Position numbers and translations under genes: made by a program
DNA from: Leptobrachium leishanense
Lineage: Eukaryota; Chordata; Amphibia; Anura; Megophryidae
Assembly (NCBI GenBank): GCA_009667805.1
Contig: CM019064.1
Location: 73,344,400-73,408,399 of the forward strand
Reading direction: 5' to 3'
DNA length: 64,000 bases
Notes under the pieces: model-generated
What the model was told of the DNA's origin: nothing
What the model saw: the letters and a program-made list of their open reading frames with translations, nothing else
The model's database searches: none
Shown here: piece by piece, positions 21,087 through 31,500 of the stretch
Layout: the number at the start of each line of letters is the position of its first letter
How positions within the stretch are numbered: the first letter of the stretch is position 1

Positions 21087-21474
21087 GGCTAGGGTCAAAC
21101 GAACACATTATTCGCAGCGACTGTCAATGCGCGAAAACTGTGATCCGATGTGCATTTTCATGCGTGATTTGTTACGGATCCAAACCAGGAAACTTTGGGT
21201 GTCTGGACGTTATGTTGGCTGGACATGAGCAGCGTCTGACGTCTCCTAATTACGCACACTCGCAGCTATGCGGGTGCAGCGCACTCTGTACGTCAGTACT
21301 AGCGGTTCTGCGTTCTCAAAAAAATGCGTTTGTTTGCCGCTTGCGTTGCGAGGCCGCATAAAAGTGCGGCCATACTTCTTATATTGGCCGTCGTTGCCAG
21401 TCATTTGCTGCTACTGCGGCCGTGATTAATTGCGCCTAAACGCATGTTAAAAATGCATAAGTCTGACCCCAGCC
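21087..21474. mobile_element. CpG-rich Harbinger-type MITE, subfamily A, 388 bp
   Basis: The ends GGCTAGGGTCAAACGAAC and GTCTGACCCCAGCC are inverted. TAA duplications lie at 21084-21086 and 21475-21477. It is related to 8248-8672, sharing GGACGTTATGTTGGC and GCAGCGTCTGACGTCTCC. Confidence 0.8.
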
Positions 21475-21565
21475 TAAACAGTGGAACCTGACAATAATAT
21501 AGCTATTATAACCCAGTATAATAACTGTAATAACGACTCAGGAACATAATTCTATCGCTACTCAA

Positions 21566-22057
21566 CCTTTTCACTGCTAAGTGATTTTCCATAAAACCAC
21601 TGTCAGGAACCAGTGTGTTTTTATTTTTATTTAAGAAAACCACTGATCCTTAATTATACAATTAATACACTGTATTGTTTTACTACAGTAGATCTGTTTG
21701 ACAGGCATACATTGCCATCTTCTGGCCAAAAGTTATACTGCAGCTAGGATCTATGTTTTAGACACAGAGTTCTAGCTCTTCAAACTGTTTTAGCACCTCA
21801 GCTGTCATGCCCAAGGTGCTAAAACCTTTTGGGCACATTCTGGAGCCCATTTGCAAATTAATTTCAATTTCAATACAAAAACTTCCTTTGCTTCGCTCCA
21901 GAATTATACCAGATCAAGTATACTCAATATCGGGGAACCAGCAGCTGCCTGTGAAGATTCCCAGAAATCTTAAATGCAACAGACAGCTGGAGAATTATGG
22001 GGTTGTGGCTTATCAATGTCAAGGGGGGATCGAAGTCTGTTACATTGTGAAGGATTT
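21566..22057 (-). mobile_element. TTAA-2 family element, reverse orientation
   Basis: Read on the minus strand, it matches the TTAA-2 copies at 38947-39395 and 8186-9496. The right-end block GGAAAATCACTTAGCAG appears inverted at about 21570-21590, and the CAATAT and GGGCACATTCTGGAGCCC blocks follow. The end at 22057 abuts TTAA (22058-22061), shared with the next element. The other end is a decayed TCAA (21562-21565). Confidence 0.6.
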
Positions 22058-22061
22058 TTAA

Positions 22062-22470
22062 CTCCTTCAGGACCACTGATGGAAATTCCCCATGAGGACA
22101 AGACATACTATGTATGTCATGGTCCTTTAATCCCTCTCCCTCCCTATACTCACCTCTTTGGCAGAGCTCCTACGTCGGACTGGCTTCCTTGAAGCCAGAC
22201 TGACAGTTTTACGGGCACCTGCCATCACGATGACATCATCGCCGTGCGCAATGACATAATTTTCAGGTGCCCCTGGGGCCTGCAGGGGGAACCTGAAAGA
22301 GTAAGTCCTTCGGACCACTCTCCCTCCCTAACGGTGGCACCTAGAAAGAAAAAAGGCACCGCTAAAGAGGGCAGAGTCTGCCCTTTTCAGCGGTGCCTCT
22401 CTTTAACCTCTTAGGGTTAACAGCAGTGGGTACTTTCAGACAATGGTAAAACTTCCTGGTCACTAAGGGG
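22062..22470 (-). mobile_element. TTAA element of the hairpin-chain family, 409 bp
   Basis: It lies between TTAA at 22058-22061 and TTAA at 22471-22474. The right end CCTGGTCACTAAGGGG matches the left end of the 33004-34241 copy in reverse. The interior is a series of short hairpins, for example GGCACCGC (about 22357) facing GCGGTGCC (about 22391) around GGGCAGAGTCTGCCC, and GTCCTTCGGAC at about 22306-22316. Confidence 0.7.
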
Positions 22471-22474
22471 TTAA

Positions 22475-23219
22475 AGGGGTTTCATTGAGGTGGTGGTTTT
22501 GACACGTTCTCCATCTACAGGTCATACAGGAGAAGTTAGGAGAATACAGCTCCTTTTGTGAATTGTTAAGTGATGTTTTTAAAAAAAAAAGCTGAATAAT
22601 TTGCTTGTACAGGTCGACCTGGTGGAATTTAAAAACTTATTACTAATATTTTGCACACAGTACCAAATATATTTGACATATGAGAACCATAAAGAATTAC
22701 TATATAATAAGAACTTTTCTTTTAGAAAACAATGCATCTGACCTTCGAAGAAATAAAACCTTGCAATTAACAATATGTCTTTCCAAAACAGAGAACTTTC
22801 ACATCGCTTGGGATAATTAGTCCTTTTATTGCCACTGCTGAATTGATGGTAAACGAACATTTTACATAAATTTGCAGATGCAGCAGGAAAGTACTTCTAA
22901 TTATACAGGAACTGTCAAAATTATGGGTATTAAGTCTGAACTATTCACCTTAAGGTTATGTTAAGAGCTAGGTAGAAATGAACAATTTCTTTAGTTATTT
23001 TTGAATTCAAGTTACACAAAACATTGTTTCTACTTGAAGGATAAAACCAAGTGTCTAAATACTAGTTTTCATCTGAGTAAGCATAATTCTTGTACTTATT
23101 TTGGAAAATGTTAACATTTATGGGATACAAAATGGGGATGTCAAATTACCCTCCAAATGTTGAAAGACAAATATTTTTCTAGAGCTATTGGATCACAACT
23201 AGCGTCGTTAGTTTATATA
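22475..23219. other. No feature recognised
   Basis: About 750 bp of AT-rich, apparently unique sequence. The minus-strand frame at 22579-22860 has no motif. Confidence 0.4.
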
Positions 23220-23605
23220 TATTCTATAAGGGCCGGTCCCTAACTTCAGCTCTCCTTTCCAGCTGTCTCCACTTCTCTCGCTAATTACTTTTACTAAGCC
23301 CAAACTTCTGGTCCTTCCCATGCAATCCCCATGATATTCTTCTGGCCACCAGTTTAACTTTCCCTCGGCTCCCATTTGTTTCAGTTACCCCAGTATTTCC
23401 TCTTGTATCATGTAAGTCTGCTGTTTGTGCTTCCACATTGTAAAGCGCTACGGAATCTGTTGGCGCTGTATAAGTACTTGTAACTGTAACTTTGTATTTC
23501 TGTAACAACTGTAACAATTCAATGTTTCTTGAACCCAGGACATACTTGAAAACGAGAGAAATCTCAATGTAGCCTTCCTGGTAAAATTCTTTATAAATAA
23601 ATAAA
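23220..23605 (+). repeat. Dispersed repeat with GCGCTACGG and ATAAATAAAT tail
   Basis: It contains TGTAAAGCGCTACGGAATCT followed by TTGGCGCTGTATAAGTAC, then the GAACCCAGGACATACTTGAA tail and an ATAAATAAAT end. It thus links the tail blocks seen separately at 18804, 6270 and 55815. It is probably one retroposed family. The superfamily is not assigned. Confidence 0.6.
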
Positions 23606-23769
23606 TTTTATATTTTCAACCCAAATTCTCGAAATCCTTAAACTGTTCATGTCCTTACAAACAAAGGTTTTTCAATACAAATAATTGATATAGCATAGAT
23701 GCCTAAATATCACAAAGGATAAACTAAATTAAAGTGCACCCACCATCTGTTAGAGATTTTTGATATGTC

Positions 23770-24202
23770 TTGTTGTAGCTTCTTGCCATCTGGTGCCCGA
23801 TATTGAGATATCTCGATATGCTAATCTGCAGTTCAAAATCAAATAATTTTTTTGTTGCAAACGAATTTCATTAGCTTCTGGACTGCAGAAGGTGCCCCTA
23901 AAGTTTTAGACCTGTGGGCATAATGCTCAAAGAGCTAAAACTGTAAAATCGGCAGCTGAAAGCTCTGAAATATCAGGCTTTCAGAAGCTGTCAGCAGCCG
24001 ATGCAGTATAAATAGAAGAAAAATAGATCTGCTGTTAAAACCTCTGTAACTCAATTTGGCAATAGATGGCACCATTTACTGGCCAAATAGGTTATTGCAG
24101 TAATAGATATGTATAACTGTACAATTTATTTAAAATACTTTTTCAAAAAAACACTGGTTTCTGACAATTGTTTATTTTGAAAATCGCTTGGTAGTGAAGG
24201 GG
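23770..24202 (+). mobile_element. TTAA-2 family element, 5'-incomplete
   Basis: It shares ATTGAGATATCTCGAT, GAAGGTGCCCC, CCAAATAGGTTATT and the right end CTTGGTAGTGAAGGGG with the other TTAA-2 copies. TTAA follows at 24203-24206. The left end is not preserved as a TTAA. Confidence 0.6.
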
Positions 24203-24475
24203 TTAATTAAACCAGGACACCTTTTTTATTCTACAACTTTCAATGGAGTTGTGAGTTTTTGTAGTTTCCTAATCTGCCTGCTTTTCTCAGGTGGCCATGT
24301 TTTTTGCTTCCTCTCTTTCATGGAAGGGGTTAAACATGTAAGCAGTGTGGTTGACATCTCAGCCCAGTATGACTCAGGGGGGTAGCAGGAAGGCTTATAT
24401 TAATTCTGAAACTCTCAAGGCATTTTTTTTCCCATCCCACTGCTGAGCTACAGTGCAAGTATTGAAACACATGCA

Positions 24476-24477
<2 letters not shown>

Positions 24478-24509
<32 letters not shown>
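24478..24509. repeat. TA microsatellite
   Basis: About 15 uninterrupted TA units directly abut the perfect palindrome. A second TA run lies at about 25015-25044. Confidence 0.95.
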
Positions 24510-24511
<2 letters not shown>

Positions 24512-24942
24512 CAAACCAAGAAGAGAGCACTCCAAACAACATGCACAAACAGTACAGAAGAAACCACAACAGCAGCTAAATTCATTTAAAAACAGGAGAT
24601 TTAACCAGGTTTAACCCTTTAAATGCCTACAAACAATTCTTATTCCCTTCAAATGCACTATAGATCTTAACCCTTGAATGTTGAGCGGTGTTGAAAATGG
24701 TGGAAGTTTAGTTTGCAATGGATGGCCATGGATTGCGTACGCAAACTTCCACCATTTTCAACACCGCTCAACATTCAAGGGTTAAGATCTATAGTGCATT
24801 TGAAGGGAATAAGAATTGTTTGTAGGCATTTAAAGGGTTAAACCTGGTTAAATCTCCTGTTTTTAAATGAATTTAGCTGCTGTTGTGGTTTCTTCTGTAC
24901 TGTTTGTGCATGTTGTTTGGAGTGCTCTCTTCTTGGTTTGTT
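24510..24942. repeat. Perfect palindrome: two 200-bp arms, 33-bp spacer
   Basis: The left arm 24510-24709 and right arm 24743-24942 are exact reverse complements over all 200 positions when compared block by block. The spacer is 24710-24742 and contains GCAATGGATGGCCATGGATTGC, which can itself fold. The outer limit is a TA microsatellite on the left. The arms include AACCCTTTAAA and TTAACCCTTGAATG. No coding frame is present. A transcript would form a nearly 200-bp perfect duplex. It could be a fold-back transposon or a recent inverted duplication, and the sequence does not decide between them. Confidence 0.95.
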
Positions 24943-25099
24943 GTATTATACTGTCTTGAGATGCACCCGCACTGAAAGCGTAGTTAAGGTTGAGTGCTGC
25001 CCTTCTTGTGTATTTTATATATATAATATATATATATATATATAATCGGTGGTACTCTCGGTCTTCATATAAATCTTTATTTGTAAGTAGAAAATCAAT

Positions 25100-25131
25100 G
25101 TTTCAGTCCACTATCCGTGGACTTTCATCAG
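25100..25131 (-). ncRNA. Hammerhead-ribozyme-like core, probably degenerate
   Basis: Read on the minus strand: CTGATGA, then a perfect 7-bp stem AGTCCAC/GTGGACT around a GGATA loop, then GAAAC. This is the order of the conserved hammerhead core (CUGAUGA, stem II, GAAA). Penelope-like elements are known to carry hammerhead motifs. Downstream of GAAAC comes ATTG, not the expected short stem III with a GUC-type cleavage site, so self-cleavage is doubtful. Confidence 0.45.
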
Positions 25132-25946
25132 GATATAAAAAATGCAAACATGAAACACTTATATAACATAAAAAATACTCACCCCATTTCGGTGCCAACT
25201 CTTCCCTGTGCCTAGCGGACGCCGTCTTCTAGGAGTGACGTCAGAGCGCCGGCTCAAACTCCGTATCCCATGTCCCTAACTCTGTAAGAACGGGAGAAAA
25301 CACCATTAGCAATTGTTAATGCAACAACCATAGTAGCCATCATAAATATTCATAAAGTTAACCCAAGTCCTCTCCTCTAACGGAACATTAAAACAACAAT
25401 CATAAAATTAGTTTGAAAAGGATGATACTGAGTAGGAAATTACAAAAATCAAAAAACACACAAAACGCAAGAGCCATGCTGGTAGATCAATAGTGAGCAT
25501 AATATACACCCAAGGTGGTTGTAATGTCATGAGAAGAGCTCCCTATCTCAATAATTGCAAAACCTCGTAGACCACTGAAACCCACTTTAAATTGCCTAGA
25601 GAAGCCCTGCCTATTTAAAATTTAGCTAAATTCCACTGGCATAAACAGGAAAAAAACAAAGGAGATGGGGGGGGGCAATGAGATTATAACATAACTAAAT
25701 AAAAGAATATAACCCCCCAAAAAAAGCCAGGTTGCTGACCTGACAAGGGACCTAAAATATCTAAGCACCCGATGGTGTACATCCCAAGAAAATGATGTTA
25801 TACTAAGAGAGATCATAATGTTCTAAAGCAATATATGCCCATAAAGCTGAATTGGACACAAAAAATTGTAAACACTAATTATAAGAAATAAAAATAAGCC
25901 ATAAATAACTAATAATAATAACAATAATAATCATCACCATCACCAC

Positions 25947-27014
25947 TCAGGTTGGACGGCCCAAACTGTGAAGACCTGTCCCTACTTTTTCCGAGAATGA
26001 AGACAAAAAGGAATGAAGAAATAAAACAACAATAATCATAAAACCAATCACAAACGCTTGGTAAAATAATCTCTCATTGAGACCTAAGGGAAAAATAGTA
26101 TTCAGTTCCCTAATCCAATAGGTCTCCCTTTTACGCAGCATATTGCTCCAATCACCCCCTCTCCTTGGGCACGGTATATGATCAATCGTGATGAATTTCA
26201 TCATCGGTACTTGGTGTCCTTTCTCTAGAAAGTGGCGAGCTACTGGTTTGTCACTTGACCCATCACGATATGCCAAACGTATCGACGAACTATGGCCTCT
26301 GATCCTTTCTCTTAGGGAAGTATCCGTCTTACCCACACAACAGAGTCCACAAGGACACAAAATCTTATATATCACATGATCTGTAGGGTCAATTGGGTAT
26401 TTTCGTCCAGTATGCGGGTGACAAAAAGAGGTCCCTGAAATCCTATGGCTGCACGTGATACAGCCTAAGCAGCGAAAGCAGCCAGGGTGTTGAATTCTGT
26501 TGATATTGGAGTACGAGCGTACTGGATCCGTATTCACTAAGATATCCCGTAAATTACGTGATCTCCGATGGCTAAAAAGCGGTGGATTCTGAAAATTCTT
26601 CGGTAGAGTGCGATCATTTGCTAGAATAGGCCAGTTCTTCCTTAAGATACGATTAATGTCATTAGATCTAGGTGTATAAGCTGTAGAAAAAATAAACGTC
26701 GGTTGCACAATTCTTTTATTCTCCTGTTCACGTTGACACCGTTTCAGAGCTTCCTCCAACACATGAGTAGGGTAACCTCTAGTACTAAATCGAGACCACA
26801 TTGCGTTAATTTGAACCTGTGCCTTTTCATCATTGGAATTATTGCGAAATACCCTAAGGAACTGGGTATAAGGTAGGGAGTGCTTCAAATGGGTAGGATG
26901 CGAACTTGACATATGTAATAACGTGTTACGTTCTGTTGGTTTCTGGAAGAGGGTGTATTCAAAGGAGTCCCCACTCCGAAAAATGCGCAGATCCAAAAAG
27001 TCCACCGATTCCAT
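25947..27014 (-). pseudogene. Penelope-like reverse transcriptase C-terminus with GIY-YIG endonuclease
   Basis: The 355-codon open frame begins MESVDFLDLRIFRSGDSF, continuing in-frame from upstream sequence that still reads as the same protein (IKITAES). FLDLRIF and FQKPTERNTLLHMSSSHP belong to the thumb region of Penelope reverse transcriptases. A Cys-rich stretch (CFRCLGCITC) precedes the GIY-YIG nuclease, whose hallmarks VIYKILCPCGLCCVGKT and SLRERIRGH lie at about 26400-26290. The normal end is near LNTIFPLGLNERL; the following hydrophobic tail is read-through into the 3' region. The frame has no internal stop, but the catalytic fingers and palm region is absent, so it cannot encode an active reverse transcriptase. 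Confidence 0.85.
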
Positions 27015-27144
27015 ACTGCTCTCCGCTGTGATTTTAATAGGGGAATATATATAAATACTGCCAAAAAAACTGTCACTTTCAGGGGAAGCCGCAGCACTGT
27101 AAGGAAGGGCTAACGGTTGAACCTTAGCGAGTATCCAGCATCCA

Positions 27145-28160
27145 CGATCTTCTCAGAAGATCGGTGAGCCATTTGCAAATGCACTGAGTCTGTAAGGATT
27201 TTCAGTTCAGCCTGAAGCCTTGCATTTTGTGATCCTTTGTGTTGTAAACTGCGCGCACCCCCCTACAGTATCTTTATTTCACTTGCTCCTCACTGGGTGG
27301 CTTTGGTCATAGAATGGAGAAAATGAATCAGTCACAGACTCTCATCATTGAATTGTGTGGGATTTATTTTAAGGACAAAAGCAGGGAGTAGATTGGCATT
27401 CTTTGAAGTTCCCTGTCTATCACGTTGAGCTGCCATCTCTTATCTCAGGTAGCCTGGATCACAATAGCTTTATCTAAACATTCGCTCCTCCATTCCACTT
27501 AATGTTAAATACCCTATAAACTACAGCAATAAAGTAAGACTTTTGCACAGATTTTGGTGAATGTTGCATCATGGGAAGAATCCACAAAATGTAAACAGCA
27601 GTTAAAAAAACTAACAGGGTTATTCTGAGAAAGGTGAAAACCAGGAGAACTGGCAGGAGAAGAGACCAATCTAGACCAGAAAGCCGATTTGGAAAGTGAG
27701 ACAAATGGTTAAATTTTTCTGGTTTGGCTATTTTGACCTAGAATTTTCACTTCTCCAGTCATTCTCCTGACTTTCACCTTTCTTTGAATAGACCTGGATC
27801 TTTATTTTTCCTTTTTACATGCAATTACTTAAAACAAATAAAAAAAAAAACAGAAGCATGTGTTCTATAATGTGTTTTTTTTCTGTAATGCACAAGTAAT
27901 CTTGTTAAAGCTTATGTTAGTGGTAGTGGCCCTTTAAGACTATCAATAAAAGTAAAATTTTAAGGATAATGAATTAAATTAGTATTTGTGTCTTCCCTAT
28001 CAGGTGCAGTGTTAGCACCTGTTCTTTCTTTTGTATGTATTATTGTAGTGTGTGGGTTTAATTCTAATTAGGCAAGACACATGGTGTGATTACAGTGATC
28101 CTTACTATTTTACATTTCTACTTATGCAGCTTTTTCGTTTTTGTTTCTAAAATTAGTCAA
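27145..28160. other. No feature recognised
   Basis: About 1 kb of apparently unique AT-rich sequence. The short minus-strand frame at 27474-27704 has no motif. Confidence 0.4.
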
Positions 28161-28164
28161 TGTG

Positions 28165-28385
28165 TACATACACTTGCACAATAAGTTTTGGGAACCCTTT
28201 GGATTTACCTGGATTTCTGTATAAATAATAACTCAAATGTGGTCTGATCTGTTCTTAAGTTGCAATTCTAGGCATAACACAACCTGACTAAACTAAATAC
28301 TCATAAAAGGTTTTTATTTTTTTTGTATTGAAGATATTGAATTATCGTCAAGTGTGCAAGTGAAAAATGTAAGTAGACGTTGATT
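28165..28385 (+). mobile_element. Degenerate Tc1-like left-end fragment
   Basis: GGGAACCCTTTGGATTTACC, then TGGATTTCTG, then GTGGTCTGATCTGTTCTTAA, follows the order of the subterminal region of Tc1-like elements such as 29747-29870 (GTGAACCCTTTGGGATTACG and CTCTGATCTTCATC). The match is partial and the limits are uncertain. Confidence 0.4.
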
Positions 28386-28396
28386 TTAATAACATG

Positions 28397-28541
28397 AAGA
28401 ACCGGGGCTCAACAACGCGGTTGTCCAGATATTTTGGTGCTACCTTTCCCACCGTGCTCAGCCTCACATTAGACTACCTTTAGCCTCATGGGAAATGTAG
28501 TTCTAAAACACCTAAAGAGCCAAGGTTGATTCCCCCTGATG
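28397..28541. mobile_element. Possible hAT MITE
   Basis: CCGGGGCTCAACAACG on the left roughly mirrors AAGGTTGATTCCCCCTG on the right. Flanking octamers ATGAAGAA and ATGTAGAT agree at 6 of 8 positions. CATGGGAAATGTAGTTCTA inside is typical of frog MITEs. Both ends are decayed. Confidence 0.35.
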
Positions 28542-28544
28542 TAG

Positions 28545-29640
28545 ATAGTCCATCAGCAGCAACAACCTCCACCACTTGTTTCCTGTACACATTTCTAAAT
28601 CACAATGTTCAGAATGAACACAGAAAGGCAGGTGGAGGGGGGGACTCGTGGAAAGGGCCCACCGTTAATCTTTCCAGGTATATAAAATAGCTAAACACTG
28701 CTAAGTCTCACCCTCCTGTATCCTGGATCTAAAGATACAGGCAATAGAACAAAAAACAGAAGGAGAATATATGAAAAAAAAAGCAGGACAATCAAGTGGA
28801 GTAGTAGTGCCAAAATAATTTAGATGGGGGGAGGAGACCCCCCCAAAAATATGTGACGTATCTGCGGTAATGGCTTTAATCATAAATAATTTTATCACTA
28901 ATATTCTGCTTGACGGTCCTGCCTTTTTCCTTGTATACGTTATGGTGATACGGCGAGGTTCCAATGTGCAGGTTCCCACCCATAGATGACTGTGTCGCTT
29001 TTCTCTGCAATAGGAGAATATGAGAAAGCGCTGTGTGTCCAAAGGTGCACTTTGCCACCTATATTTATTCCATGAGCAATGAACAGACATTTTGGATATA
29101 AAACCCCTTTCTTCAACGCATTGTCCAATGTTCAGGATGAATATTGAGCTTTTGCTTTAATAATTCTGGGTTGTCTTTAATACACAGAATAATATTTAGC
29201 CATTCTTTTCAGACATGTAAAGCAGTGTGCTTTGGGTTTTTGCCTTGAGGGATCACCCAAAACTGCTGCATAACATCTCATGCTATGAAGGACTCTTAAT
29301 CCCAGGTGGGTTACTCAGTTTAGTAGGCTCCCTCAAGCACTATCCATGATCCCCAGGTCACCAGACAACACTCAATGTGGCATTAAAAGCAGAAATGAAT
29401 TTAATATTTATCTAAGCAGGTACATCTATTCCCTAAAACAACAAGCATCTTTTTTTCAATCAGGGGAGGGAAGAGAAGAATAGCTGGGAATTCCCAGCCC
29501 CACCCCAGATGACTTGCACGGAATGGGCAATGTGTGAACAGTAGTAAGTGATATCTACTCACAGTGTGACAACAGAACATATAATACAGATATAACACTA
29601 TGAACATGGATGACAACTGAGCATCCTCAGTCATAACACA
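28545..29640. other. No feature recognised
   Basis: About 1.1 kb with overlapping short minus-strand frames (28701-29128) that show no known domain. Confidence 0.35.
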
Positions 29641-29654
29641 CATATTATATACAG

Positions 29655-29744
29655 GGTGTCCATAAAGTATCTTTACAATTTCAGAAATTTATTACAAAGG
29701 CAAATGAAAAGACAGATAAGTGAAAATTATTGCAAAATGAGACA
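29655..29744. mobile_element. Possible mariner-type end fragment
   Basis: CAGGGTGTCCATAAAGTATC after a TA resembles terminal sequences of mariner/IS630-type elements. It is cut after about 90 bp by the Tc1 element at 29747. No partner end was found on the other side, so the assignment is tentative. Confidence 0.3.
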
Positions 29745-29746
29745 TA

Positions 29747-31192
29747 CAGTGGCAAGAAAAAGTATGTGAACCCTTTGGGATTACGTGGAGTTTTGCATGA
29801 ATTGGTCATAAAATGTGCTCTGATCTTCATCTAAGTCACAACAATTTGAAAAACACAGTCTGCTTAAAATAATACAACACAAACATATGTTTTCATGTGT
29901 TTATTGAACAGAACATGAAAACATTCACAGTGCAGGGTGGAAAAAATATGTGAACCCCTAGCCTAATGACTTCTCCAAGAGCTAATTCTAGCCAGGAGTG
30001 AGCCAACCTTGAGTCCAATCAGTGTGATATTATTGGAGGTGTTGCTGAAAGCTGTCCTGCCCTTTAAAAACACACACCAGTTTTGGGTTTACTGGATTCA
30101 AGAAGCACTGCCTGATGTGAGGCATGGTCGTCCTCTAAAGATGACTGCAAGAGCACAGCGCAGAATGCTTAATGAAGTAAAGAAAAATCCTAGAGTGTCA
30201 GCAAAAGTCTTACAGAAATCTCTGGCACATGCTAACATTTTTGAGGACACATCTACAATAAGGAAAACATTGAACAAGAATGGAGTACATTGGAGGACAC
30301 CACGGAGGAAGCCATTGCTGTCCAAAAAGAATATTGCAGCACGTTTGAAGTTTGCAAAAGAGCACCTGGATGTTCCACAGCACTACTGGCAAAATATTCT
30401 GTGGACAGATGAAACCAAAATTGAGTTGTTTGGAAAAAACACACAACACTGTGTGGAGAAAAAAAGGCACAGCACACCAACATCAAAACCTCATCCCCAC
30501 TGTAAAACATGGCGGAGGGAGCATCATGGTTTGGGGCTGCTTTGCTGCCTCAGGGCCTGGACGAATTGTTGTCATTGATGGAAAAATGAATTCCAGAGTT
30601 TATCAAGACATTTTGCAGGAAACCGTAAGACCATCTGTCCACCAACTGAAGCTCCGCAGAGGATGGGTGATGCAACAGGACAATGACCAAAAGCATACAA
30701 GTAATTCAACAAAAGAATGGCTTCAACAAAACAAAATACCCCTTCTGGAGTGGCCCAGTCAGAGTACTGACCTCAACCCGATTGAAATGCTGTGGCATGA
30801 TCTTAAGAGAGCGATTCACACCAGACATCCCAAGAATATTGCTACACTGAAACAGTTTTGTGAAGAGGAGTGGTCCAAAATTACTCCAGATCGTTGTGCA
30901 GGTCTGATCTGCAACTACAGGAAACGTTTGGTTGAGGTTATTGCTGCCAAAGGAGGGTCAACCAGTTATTAAGTCCAAAGGTTCACATACTTTTTCCACC
31001 CTGCACTGTGAATGTTTTCATGTTCTGTTCAATAAAAACATGAAAACATATAATGTTTGTGTTGTATTATTTTAAGCAAACTGTGTTTTTCAAATTGTTG
31101 TGACTTAGATGAAGATCAGAGCACATTTTATGACCAATTCATGCAAAACTCCACGTAATCCCGAAGGGTTCACATACTTTTTCTTGCCACTG
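29747..31192 (+). mobile_element. Tc1-like transposon with internal deletion, 1446 bp
   Basis: The ends CAGTGGCAAGAAAAAGTATG and CATACTTTTTCTTGCCACTG are inverted, flanked by TA at 29745-29746 and 31193-31194. Inverted similarity extends for roughly 190 bp. It encodes a Tc1-type transposase lacking its N-terminal DNA-binding region. A left-end fragment of the same family lies at 9583-9780. Confidence 0.95.
30126..30972 (+). pseudogene. Tc1-like transposase, N-terminal deletion and frameshift
   Basis: A DD34E cut-and-paste transposase relic. Homology begins at [18 protein letters not shown], which is the second helix-turn-helix region. The first helix-turn-helix, normally encoded upstream, is missing, and the preceding codons are 5' UTR-like sequence, so an internal deletion joined leader to the middle of the gene near 30120. 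A frameshift near 30445 moves the reading to the next frame. Catalytic residues are visible: the first Asp in ILWTDETKIELF, the second in VMQQDNDQKHTSN, and Glu in [13 protein letters not shown]. The stop is at 30970-30972. It cannot bind its ends specifically as written. Confidence 0.9.
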
Positions 31193-31500
31193 TACAGACC
31201 CTCTGTACATAGGCACGCAGATACCACATGGGGCATCAGTTCTATTCGTTACACATTCAAAATACCTTCATACATTCATGAAATAAGAAGTCCAGCAAAA
31301 ATTGCATAGTGTCAAGACCCAGAGGCAACAAAGAAGCCTAAGACCATGATGGCATCCAGATTGGTATAAATTAGTTAATTATTTCCTACAGTTTTTTCTA
31401 TTATACAAGTTAAGAGAATAAATGAGTAAAATCATTTTTGAGTAAAAATTGTCAACTTTTTCTTACAATATTTAATCTCAGTTTGTATACCTGAGATCTA

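Larger units (their letters stand above)
25047..27095 (-). mobile_element. 5'-truncated Penelope-like retroelement
   Basis: On the minus strand the element carries the distal part of a Penelope-type reverse transcriptase and a GIY-YIG endonuclease (25947-27014). A 3' untranslated region follows, with a hammerhead-like motif at 25100-25131, and it ends near the TA run at 25015-25044. The upstream part of the reverse transcriptase, including the catalytic YxDD region, is missing, so the copy is 5'-truncated around 27095. The intervening 25140-25940 holds only low-complexity and AT-rich sequence. Confidence 0.75.

Noticed and set aside
24510..24942. Reading the palindrome as a pair of LTRs or as a microRNA gene
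   Set aside because: The arms are inverted, not direct, and lack TG/CA ends. They are far longer than a microRNA precursor, and no expression evidence can be had from the sequence.
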